From: Frateuria_A sp035943815
GTDB lineage: Bacteria > Pseudomonadota > Gammaproteobacteria > Xanthomonadales > Rhodanobacteraceae
NCBI RefSeq assembly: GCF_035943815.1
Contig: NZ_DASZBU010000015.1
Span: forward strand, 310,001-374,000
Direction of reading: 5' to 3'
DNA length: 64,000 nt
Part shown: one piece after another, positions 1-6,889 of the stretch
Layout: each line of letters begins with the position of its first letter
Numbering within the stretch: position 1 is the first letter of the stretch
Position numbers and translations under genes: made by a program
Notes under the pieces: model-generated
Databases searched by the model: none
Told to the model about the DNA's origin: nothing
Seen by the model: the letters and a program-made list of their open reading frames with translations, nothing else

Positions 1-327
1 CTGCGCAAGCTGTCCGCCGCCCTGGCCGGCGAAGGCATGGCGCCGCTCAGCGGCTGCACGCCCGACGGCCTCGCCCGTGAGGTGGCCGCGCACGCCGCGC
101 ACTGGGCCTTCCCCGCGCAGGCGCCGACGCTGAAGGACCGCCCCGTCCTCGTGGTCACCTCCGACGACGGCCTGGCCGGCATGAACGACGCCTTCGCCGC
201 TGCCCTGCGCAAGGCCGGCGACAGCCACGTGACGACCCAGCATTTCTCCACCGACCACGCCTATTCGGACAAGCGGATCGAACTGTCGCAGGCGGTGCTG
301 GGGTGGCTGGCGACGCTGCCGAAGTAG
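1..327 (+). CDS. Alpha/beta hydrolase family protein, C-terminal end (partial)
   Basis: The reading frame is open from base 1, so the gene begins outside the window and only about 108 residues are seen. The segment VLVVTSDDGLAGMNDAF is a beta strand followed by an acidic turn, as at the Asp position of the alpha/beta hydrolase triad. FSTDHAYSDKRIELSQAV near the end carries a His that fits the catalytic His, followed by the last helix. The substrate cannot be told. The next gene (copB) converges on it from the other strand with a gap of about 30 bases. The fold assignment is fairly safe; the function is open. Confidence 0.6.
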   Translation: MRKLSAALAGEGMAPLSGCTPDGLAREVAAHAAHWAFPAQAPTLKDRPVLVVTSDDGLAGMNDAFAAALRKAGDSHVTTQHFSTDHAYSDKRIELSQAVLGWLATLPK

Positions 328-360
328 TCCTCCGGCCGGCGCTTCCTGCCTGCTCTGCCA

Positions 361-1476
361 TCAGAACCAGAAGCGCAGGCCCGCCACCCATTGCCGGTCG
401 AACGGGCCCTGTCCGTCCTCGCGGGCGAAGCTGGCCGTGCCGCCAAAGCGGCGCGTCCAGACCACGCCGACATAGGGCGCGAACTCGCGGCGGAACTCGT
501 AGCGCAGGCGTAGCGCGAGGGACGCATCGGATACGCCACTGCCCAGGCGCCGTTCCGGGTCGGCCCTGCCGTATGCGTCGGCCTCGAGCGCCGGCTGCAG
601 GATCAGGCGCTGGGTGAGGAGCAGTTCGTACTCGACGCGGACGCGGGCGGCGGTGCGGCCGGCGGCACCGACGTAGCCGGTGGCTTCCAGCTCGAACCAG
701 TAGGGGACCAGGCCCTGCACGCCGAAAGCGGCCCACCGTCGATGCGGGCCGTCACCGGTATCGGCGCGGATGCCCGCCTGGATGCCCCAGAAGGGAGCGG
801 CCGCGTGGTTCCAGAACACCTCGACGCTGGCGTCCGTGAGCCGCCCGTCGCTGCGCTCGCCTTCGGTGCGCAGCCACAGCTTGTCGTAGTCGTTGCCGTA
901 GTGGCCTTCGAGGTCCCAGTGCTGGCCGTTGCCGTGCTTGCCATGAAAGGCCTCCAGCTGGTCGGCCAGCAGCATGCCGAAGCGAGCGTTGTCGTCCATC
1001 TCCATGTGGATGCCGTGCATGGGGGCATAGCCGACGCCGGCGGAGTAGTCGGGGTCGCGGGCGGCGCCTGGCGTCCCGCTGTCCCGGATCGGTTGCCGTG
1101 CGATCCCAGGGGCGGCGTCGTGTGGCATGCCGTTCATGGTCGCGTGATCCACGTGCTTGGTGGCGTGCGGATCCATGGGATGCGCCGGCTGGGGTTCCGT
1201 GTCGTGCATCGCTTGCTGCCCCGCGCCGTGCATCGACGCGTGGTCAGTCGACGGTGTCGCTGCGGAAGCGTCGGCGTGTGCGTGCGAGGCCGTCTGCGGA
1301 TGTGTCTCGCTCGCCGGCGCAGGCATGGCCATGCCGGACATCGATCCGCCGGCCATGGTCGCGCCGCCGCCCAACGCGGGCGCTTTTTGTGCGTGCGCGG
1401 CCGATGCCGACCAGGCCAGGACCGCGAGCAGCAACCGAACCCACGGGCGATTGCGGATGTCGTGGCGCGGGCTCAT
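361..1476 (-). CDS. copB: Copper resistance protein B, outer-membrane beta-barrel
   Basis: CopB is an outer-membrane protein that works with the multicopper oxidase CopA in periplasmic copper tolerance. The chosen start (371 aa) gives a signal peptide (VRLLLAVLAWSASAAHA). Residues about 35-140 are Met- and His-rich (MSGMAMPAPA, HPMDPHATKH) and would bind copper. The remainder is the CopB barrel domain, with alternating strands ending in the aromatic WVAGLRFWF typical of outer-membrane proteins. The open frame extends 100 codons upstream, but that part lies inside copA in another frame. The start used here overlaps the copA stop as ATGA, which suggests translational coupling. Last gene of copL-copA-copB. 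Confidence 0.93.
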   Translation of the reverse strand: MSPRHDIRNRPWVRLLLAVLAWSASAAHAQKAPALGGGATMAGGSMSGMAMPAPASETHPQTASHAHADASAATPSTDHASMHGAGQQAMHDTEPQPAHPMDPHATKHVDHATMNGMPHDAAPGIARQPIRDSGTPGAARDPDYSAGVGYAPMHGIHMEMDDNARFGMLLADQLEAFHGKHGNGQHWDLEGHYGNDYDKLWLRTEGERSDGRLTDASVEVFWNHAAAPFWGIQAGIRADTGDGPHRRWAAFGVQGLVPYWFELEATGYVGAAGRTAARVRVEYELLLTQRLILQPALEADAYGRADPERRLGSGVSDASLALRLRYEFRREFAPYVGVVWTRRFGGTASFAREDGQGPFDRQWVAGLRFWF

Positions 1477-3206
1477 GACACCACCACCTCGCGGAACATG
1501 CCCGCCTCCATGTGGTAGAGCAGGTGGCAGTGGTAGGCCCAGCGGCCGGGGTTGTCGGCGCTCACCCGATAGCTGATGCGCTGTGCCGGCTGCACGTTGA
1601 TGGTGTGCTTGCGCGCGAGGAAGCGGCCCTCGGAATCCTCCAGCTCGCTGAACATGCCGTGCAGGTGGATCGGGTGGTTCATCATCGTGTCGTTGACCAG
1701 CACGATGCGCAGGCGCTCGCCATAGTTGAAGTGCACCGGCTTGGCCTCGGAGAACTTCTGCCCATCGAAGGACCACATGAAGCGCTCCATGTTGCCGGTC
1801 AGGTGCAGCTCGATCTCGCGTTCGGGCTCGCGCGGATCGATCGGGCCGTCGAGCGAATGCAGGTCGGCATAGGTGAGCACGCGGCGGCCGTTGCCGCGCA
1901 GGCCGAGGCCGGGGTCGTCGAGATTGGTGCGTGGCGTATCGATGCGCATGTCGACGCCGGGGCCGTACTCGCTGCGCGCGTGGCGCACCGCGTGCGCGCC
2001 CTCCATCGGCATGCCCTGCGTGCCGCCCGCTTCAGGGCCGCCGCCATGGTGCATGCCATCCATCGGCATGGCGCCCATCATGTCCTGCATGCCAAGCCAC
2101 ACGCGGGGGTCCATCGCCGGCACCTGTGCCTGCATGCCCTCGTGCGGGGCCAGCGTGCCGCGGGCATAGCCGGTGCGGTCTATGGACTGCGCGAACACGG
2201 TGTAGGCGCGCTCATGCTCCGGCTGCACGATGACGTCGTAGGTCTCGGCCACCGAGATGCGGAATTCGTCCACCGGCACCGGTGCGACGTCCTGGCCGTC
2301 GGCCGAGACCACGGTCATCTTCAGGCCCGGGATGCGTACGTCGAAGATCGTGGATGCCGAGCCATTGATGAACCGCAGGCGGATCCTCTCGCCCGGCCGG
2401 AACAGGCCGGTCCAGTTGCCGGCCGGCGCGGCGCCGTTCATCAGGTAGGTGTAGGCGGCGCCGCCGACGTCGGAGAGGTCGGTGGGGTTCATGCGCATGC
2501 GGCTGTCCATGCGGCGCCCGGCCAGCGCCCGGCGCAGGCCCTCCCCGCGCACGTCGCGCAGGAAGTCCGCCGCGGTGGGCTGGTGGAAATTGTAGTAGTC
2601 GCTGCGCTGCTTGAGCTTCGTGTAGATGTGCTCGGGGTCTTCGTCGGTCCAGTCGTTGAGCATGACCACGTAGTCGCGGTCGGCCGGGTAGCGCACGGGG
2701 CCGGCCGGCTCGATCACCAGCGCGCCGAACAGGCCGGTCTGCTCCTGGAATCGCGAGTGCGCGTGGTACCAGTAGGTGCCCGACTGGCGGACGGGGAAGC
2801 GGTAGACGAAGGTCTCGCCGGGCGCGATGCCGTCGAAGGCGATGCCGGGCACGCCATCCATGCGAAAGGGCAACACGATGCCGTGCCAGTGGATCGACGT
2901 GGTAACGCGCAGCCGGTTGGTTACGCGCAGGGAGACGGTGGTGCCCTCCTTCCAGCGCAGGATCGGTCCCGGCAGGCTGCCGTTGACCGTGGTGGCGGTG
3001 CGCGTGGCGCCGGTGTAGTTGACCCGGGTCTCGCCCACCTCGAGCGCGAATTCGGTGCCGGGCTCGCAATGGCCTGGGCTGGCCAGCGCCCAGGCGCGAT
3101 CCGGCCGCAGCAGGCCCAGCCCTGCGGCGGCCCCGCCCAGGGCGACACCCTGCACGAAGCGGCGGCGCGACAGGTCTGCCGATGCCGGCAACAACAGACG
3201 TTTCAT
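1473..3206 (-). CDS. copA: Copper resistance multicopper oxidase CopA, Tat-exported
   Basis: Periplasmic multicopper oxidase (577 aa) that oxidises and sequesters Cu(I). The N-terminus has a twin-arginine motif (SRRRFVQG, residues 13-20), so export should be by Tat in folded form. The four copper-binding blocks are present: IHWHG, YWYHAHS, HPIHLHG and the C-terminal YHCHLLYHMEAGM with the type-1 ligands. A Met/His loop (MQDMMGAMPMDGMHH) lies between domains 2 and 3, as usual for the CopA/PcoA family. The start at 3206 is preceded by GGAGAG; the longer open frame upstream lacks a signal. It is followed by copB with a 4-base overlap. Confidence 0.96.
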   Translation of the reverse strand: MKRLLLPASADLSRRRFVQGVALGGAAAGLGLLRPDRAWALASPGHCEPGTEFALEVGETRVNYTGATRTATTVNGSLPGPILRWKEGTTVSLRVTNRLRVTTSIHWHGIVLPFRMDGVPGIAFDGIAPGETFVYRFPVRQSGTYWYHAHSRFQEQTGLFGALVIEPAGPVRYPADRDYVVMLNDWTDEDPEHIYTKLKQRSDYYNFHQPTAADFLRDVRGEGLRRALAGRRMDSRMRMNPTDLSDVGGAAYTYLMNGAAPAGNWTGLFRPGERIRLRFINGSASTIFDVRIPGLKMTVVSADGQDVAPVPVDEFRISVAETYDVIVQPEHERAYTVFAQSIDRTGYARGTLAPHEGMQAQVPAMDPRVWLGMQDMMGAMPMDGMHHGGGPEAGGTQGMPMEGAHAVRHARSEYGPGVDMRIDTPRTNLDDPGLGLRGNGRRVLTYADLHSLDGPIDPREPEREIELHLTGNMERFMWSFDGQKFSEAKPVHFNYGERLRIVLVNDTMMNHPIHLHGMFSELEDSEGRFLARKHTINVQPAQRISYRVSADNPGRWAYHCHLLYHMEAGMFREVVVS

Positions 3207-3303
3207 GGAATCTCTCCGATGGGCGCCACCCGGGCGCCTCCGATCCGACGATGCCGTCGGCCGCGGGCCGGGCGCAGGCATCGATGCAAATGGCCGCAGG
3301 AGA

Positions 3304-3717
3304 TCAGGCCATCGGAGGTCGCAACGGCGGAACCGTGCCCGGCGTCGGAGCCCGCACCCGGCCGGTACGCGCCTGGAGCACGGCGACCAGCACCGGTGCG
3401 ACCAGGCAAGCCGATGGCAAGGCCAGCGCGGTCGCGCATGAGCCCTGGCAACGGCAGCCATGGCTAGCTCCCGCATCGTGGCCATGGCTATCGGGAACAC
3501 AGCAGGCGTGGGCAGCGCCGCCGGCGGCTGGGGATCTGCCGGCATGGGCAGCGTGCTCGCCGAACGTGACCATCGTGGCGTGCGCGGCGGCATCGTGCAG
3601 CAGGCCGTCGACCGAAGCCGGATGGGCCAGTCCGCCGATCGCCAGCATCAGCCACGCCAGTACGCCCAAGGCGCGAAGGCCGCGGGAGCGAACCAGGCGG
3701 TGCATGGATGCAGGCAT
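3304..3717 (-). CDS. copL: CopL-type metal-binding regulatory protein
   Basis: Small exported protein (137 aa) with a hydrophobic leader (LRALGVLAWLMLAIGGLAH) and a Cys/His-rich middle (HACCVPDSHGHDAG, HGCRCQGSC). In Xanthomonas, copL lies directly upstream of copAB and is needed for copper-inducible expression; size, composition and position fit that family. It ends about 100 bases before copA. The first ATG of the frame gives MPASMHRLV; a second ATG four codons later is equally possible, and a TTG at 3771 would lengthen it. No strong ribosome-binding site separates them. The family is inferred from composition and context, not from a strict motif. Confidence 0.78.
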   Translation of the reverse strand: MPASMHRLVRSRGLRALGVLAWLMLAIGGLAHPASVDGLLHDAAAHATMVTFGEHAAHAGRSPAAGGAAHACCVPDSHGHDAGASHGCRCQGSCATALALPSACLVAPVLVAVLQARTGRVRAPTPGTVPPLRPPMA

Positions 3718-4106
3718 TGGCGGAAGCGTAACCACCCGATCTGCGCCCCTCAACCCTGGAGATGGGTTCAAGCCCTCTCAGAACGCATCCGGCGCACCGC
3801 CCTGCAGTTTCGGGCAGCCACTGCCGGGCAACTCACGCCTGAGCCTGCCCGAGGCGATCCACAGGATCACCGCGCTGCCCCGGCGGCGCACGCGTCTGGA
3901 CCAGGGCGATGCTGTTCACCGGCGTGCCGGTGGTCGCGCAAGGCAGGATGACGCCGGCCTTGCCCGGAAAGGGCTGCGTGGACCCGGCCCAAGGAGCGGA
4001 CCGATAAGCCGCACGCTGTCGATACGTGAAGTGCGGGCAGGCCCCACGCCGCGCCGGTGCGGCCGATCCTGCGCGCTGCATGCCGCCTGCCCCTGCGCGT
4101 ACGCGA
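3718..4106. other. Intergenic stretch upstream of copL without a supported gene
   Basis: No open frame here reads like a protein: candidates on both strands are Arg/Pro/Ala-rich and lack domains or start signals. The copL-copA-copB promoter should lie just above 3717, but no clear -35/-10 pair or CopR/CopS-type box was recognised. Confidence 0.4.
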
Positions 4107-4343
4107 TCACCTGACGGTTGCAGCCGCGGTGCGCAGGCGTTGTCGCGGTTCAGGCAGGTGCCGCCAGAGATGGAGCGACTGTGGGATGCGTGCCCGTGGC
4201 CATCGGCTGCGCAGCGCCTGCAGGGCGGTGTCCGCCGATTCGTGCCGTCCGACCTCCTGCTCATTCACCAGCGACCGCCAGCGATGGCCGTGCTTGACGA
4301 TGCGGACGAGGCCGGGCTTGCAGGGGTGCACGTACTGGGTCAC
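4107..4343 (-). CDS. Small hypothetical protein (about 78 aa)
   Basis: The minus-strand frame from a GTG at 4343 has an ordinary, non-shadow composition: the stretch YVHPCKPGLVRIVKHGHRWR is followed by SLVNEQEVGRHESADTALQAL and ends in a Trp/Pro-rich RIPQSLHLWRHLPEP. The pattern of a short beta hairpin plus one helix resembles small uncharacterised proteins of xanthomonads, but I do not recognise a named family. The frame is open up to a TTG at 4415, which would start inside a hairpin cluster, so the GTG is preferred although it has no clear ribosome-binding site. Function unknown; it may be a chance frame. Confidence 0.35.
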   Translation of the reverse strand: MTQYVHPCKPGLVRIVKHGHRWRSLVNEQEVGRHESADTALQALRSRWPRARIPQSLHLWRHLPEPRQRLRTAAATVR

Positions 4344-4366
4344 GGCGGCGCGATGTTCGGATCTCG

Positions 4367-4431
4367 GGGACGCGCAGTCTGCGCGTCCCGCATGACAAGC
4401 TTCTTGTCCACGCAAGACCGTCCCGTGACGG
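4367..4431. other. Three consecutive short hairpins downstream of the GH20 gene
   Basis: Three inverted repeats follow each other. GGGACGCGCA / TGCGCGTCCC (4367-4376 and 4380-4389, perfect, 3-base loop), GACAAG / CTTGTC (4394-4399 and 4403-4408), and CCGTC / GACGG (4418-4422 and 4427-4431). They lie just after the stop of the hexosaminidase gene (minus strand). No U-tract follows, so they may protect the 3' end of the mRNA or be a REP-like element rather than a classic terminator. Confidence 0.5.
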
Positions 4432-4448
4432 CGGCGGCCCAGCGTGTT

Positions 4449-6674
4449 TCAGCGCACCAGGATCTCGTCGGCGAACACATAGGCCGGCTGCGTCGCGCCG
4501 CCATGGCCAGGCGGCAGCGTGCCGTAGTTCTGAGCGCTGACGCGCACATAGCGCGCGGTAACCGGCGCTGCGACGTCCAGGCGCACGGTGTACACGGTCG
4601 GACGCAGGTTCCGCGGGTCGACGTCGATCGTCGTGGACCTGAGCGCGCGCCAGGCCTTGCCGTCGTTGGACACCGCAAGACCCACTTGCCGCGGCAGCAG
4701 GATCCAGGAGCCGCTCTGCTGCAGGAAGCGCACCTGGATCGAGTGCATGGGCGTGGCCTGCTGCAGGTCGACCGTGGCGTCCATGTCAGCGCCCTTCCAG
4801 CCGACCCATCGACCGTCGTGGAAATCGCTGCCGCCGAGAATGCCGTCCACCAGTTGGCCTGGCGTGCCGGTGTAGCGCGGATCGGGCACGGCGCGGTAAG
4901 CCACCGGCTTGCCCAGCGCCAGGTTGTCGACGATCTCGAAGGCCTCGCTGGCCTGGTAGGGCACGCCCTGGCGGAAGGGCGCGACCCGGATGGTCCCGGG
5001 CGCGTAGCGGTCCAGCACGTCGCCGAAAGCGGGCGACCGGGCGGTGGGTTCGCTGCCGTCCAGCGTGTAATGCAGCTCGATGTCGTCGAAGCCGCGTGCG
5101 GCGCGCAGGCGCCAGCGGCGGTGCGGCGGGTTGAAGCTCAACTGGTAATCGACCAGGTCGCGGTCTTCGGGACCGTAGGCCACGTGCTGCGCTTCCAGCC
5201 ACGGGTACTGCGCGTGCAGGCGCCGCTGGAAATCGGCGTAGTCGCGCGCCTGCGGATTCCACAATCGCTCGGCGAAGGCGAGCACGCGCGGGTAGAGCAT
5301 CGCCTCGGCGTTGCGCGTGGTCACCCGCTCGCTCCATAGCGGCGCCTCGGCGCCCAACATCTGCTGCGGGCGCGCGGCGAAGGCCGGATCGGCAAAGGCG
5401 TCGGTGCGGTAGAGATCCTGCAGGGTGAGCCGGTCGATCGGCGTATCCAGGTAGAACGGACCGGCGACGATCAGCCGGTTGCCGTTGGCCAGCGCCTTGC
5501 GCGCCTGCTCGGGGCCGCGCCACATTTCCACGATGGCCTGCCGGTCGACGCCGCCTTCAAGTATCTCGTCCCAGCCGACCAGGGTCTTGCCGCGCGCCGC
5601 CATGTCGCGCTGGATGCGGCCGATGAACCAGCCCTGCAATGCCTCGCCGTCAGCCAGGTGCCGCTCGTGCATGAGCCGTCGCGTGGCCTCGCTGTCGAGC
5701 CATTGCCGCTTGGGCACCTCGTCGCCGCCGATGTGGATGTAGGGCGCGGGAAACAGCGCAGCCACCTCGTCGAGCACGTCGTGCAGGAAGGCGAAGGCGC
5801 GCTCGTCGCCGGCGCAGAAGACGTCATCGAACACCCCCCAGCCGGAGGGCACCACGACCGGCCGCTGCGGGCACGAAAGCCACGGATACGCCGCGACCGC
5901 GGCCGAGGCGTGGCCCGGCATCTCGATTTCCGGGACCACCATGACATTGCGGCGGCGCGCGTACTCGACCACCTCGCGGATCTGCTGCTGGGTATAGAAG
6001 CCGCCCGTGCGCTCGCCGTCGGTCTCGGTGCGCCAGGCGCCGACCTCCGTGAGTTTCGGGTACTTGCGGATCTGGATGCGCCAGCCCTGGTCGTCGGTGA
6101 GGTGCCAGTGCAGCACGTTGAGCTTGTAGCGCGACATGAGGTCGATCTGCCGCTCGACGAAGGCGACCGGCTGATAGTGGCGCGCCACGTCGAGCATGAC
6201 GCCGCGCCAGGGATAGGCTGGGGCGTCCTCGGTGCGCACCGCGCCAATGCTCTCGCTCGTTCCATTCCGTGCCGGAACCAGTTGGATGAACGTCTGCACG
6301 CCCCAGAACAGGCCGCGGTCGTCGGCCGCCGCGATGGTGGCGCGCCCTGGCGCGACGGTCAGCCGGTAGGCCTCTTCGCCACGCACCGACGGATCCATGC
6401 GCAGCTCGATGGCGGGCGCTTTCGCACCCGTGCGGACGACGCGCAACGCAAGGCCGGTCTGCGCCTGCAGCGCGTCGCGCAGGAAGCCCGCAATCTCCCG
6501 CGCGCGCCGGTCGGCGGGCGCCACGATGCGCGTGCGCTGGTCGAGCACGAAGCTGCCCTCGCCCGGACGGACCGCCTGCGGTTGAGGAACGAGCCCAGCC
6601 GATGGCGCGCCCGCGCAGGGGGCTCCGATCGACACCAATGCGCCGAACATCAGCGCCAGGATGCGCTTGGGCAT
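4449..6674 (-). CDS. Beta-N-acetylhexosaminidase, glycoside hydrolase family 20
   Basis: Exported GH20 enzyme (741 aa) that removes terminal GlcNAc/GalNAc from chito-oligosaccharides or glycans by substrate-assisted catalysis. It has a signal peptide (residues 1-22) and an N-terminal GH20b-like domain (about 30-150). The catalytic barrel follows, with HIGGDE at residues 314-319 holding the Asp-Glu catalytic pair. The C-terminal region holds a CHB_HEX_C-like segment (LHYTLDGSEPTARSP) and a discoidin-like (F5/8 type C) domain (about 610-741) for sugar binding. The start at 6674 is preceded by a strong AGGAGG. It follows a TonB-dependent receptor on the same strand, separated by a terminator, so the two probably serve one glycan-scavenging locus. 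Confidence 0.94.
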   Translation of the reverse strand: MPKRILALMFGALVSIGAPCAGAPSAGLVPQPQAVRPGEGSFVLDQRTRIVAPADRRAREIAGFLRDALQAQTGLALRVVRTGAKAPAIELRMDPSVRGEEAYRLTVAPGRATIAAADDRGLFWGVQTFIQLVPARNGTSESIGAVRTEDAPAYPWRGVMLDVARHYQPVAFVERQIDLMSRYKLNVLHWHLTDDQGWRIQIRKYPKLTEVGAWRTETDGERTGGFYTQQQIREVVEYARRRNVMVVPEIEMPGHASAAVAAYPWLSCPQRPVVVPSGWGVFDDVFCAGDERAFAFLHDVLDEVAALFPAPYIHIGGDEVPKRQWLDSEATRRLMHERHLADGEALQGWFIGRIQRDMAARGKTLVGWDEILEGGVDRQAIVEMWRGPEQARKALANGNRLIVAGPFYLDTPIDRLTLQDLYRTDAFADPAFAARPQQMLGAEAPLWSERVTTRNAEAMLYPRVLAFAERLWNPQARDYADFQRRLHAQYPWLEAQHVAYGPEDRDLVDYQLSFNPPHRRWRLRAARGFDDIELHYTLDGSEPTARSPAFGDVLDRYAPGTIRVAPFRQGVPYQASEAFEIVDNLALGKPVAYRAVPDPRYTGTPGQLVDGILGGSDFHDGRWVGWKGADMDATVDLQQATPMHSIQVRFLQQSGSWILLPRQVGLAVSNDGKAWRALRSTTIDVDPRNLRPTVYTVRLDVAAPVTARYVRVSAQNYGTLPPGHGGATQPAYVFADEILVR

Positions 6675-6732
6675 GGTCGTCCTCCTGTTGCTGCCAGTTC
6701 CCGGGAGGCGGGAGACAGGCCGGCCCGCGGCC

Positions 6733-6763
6733 AAAAAAAGAAGCCCCAGCGGGAAGCCGGGGC
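6733..6763 (-). terminator. Rho-independent terminator after the TonB-dependent receptor gene
   Basis: Read on the minus strand, a GC-rich stem (GCCCCGGC / GCTGGGGC with a TTCCC loop) is followed by TTCTTTTTTT. It lies between the receptor stop (6890) and the GH20 start (6674), so the hexosaminidase probably has its own promoter or depends on read-through. Confidence 0.8.
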
Positions 6764-6889
6764 GCGCGAATTCGCGCCGGGGATGATCGGTCGGCCGACC
6801 GCGCCGTCACCGACGCGATCGACCGCTCCAGTCGGACCCGGCTTCGATCGAACCGTGCTTCATCGAAGCAGATCCGATCGAGCTGTGGG

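Noticed and set aside
1512..3467. Long plus-strand open frame opposite copA.
   Set aside because: Composition (Ala/Val/Arg/His-rich, no domains) is that of a shadow of the copA codons; copA itself is certain.
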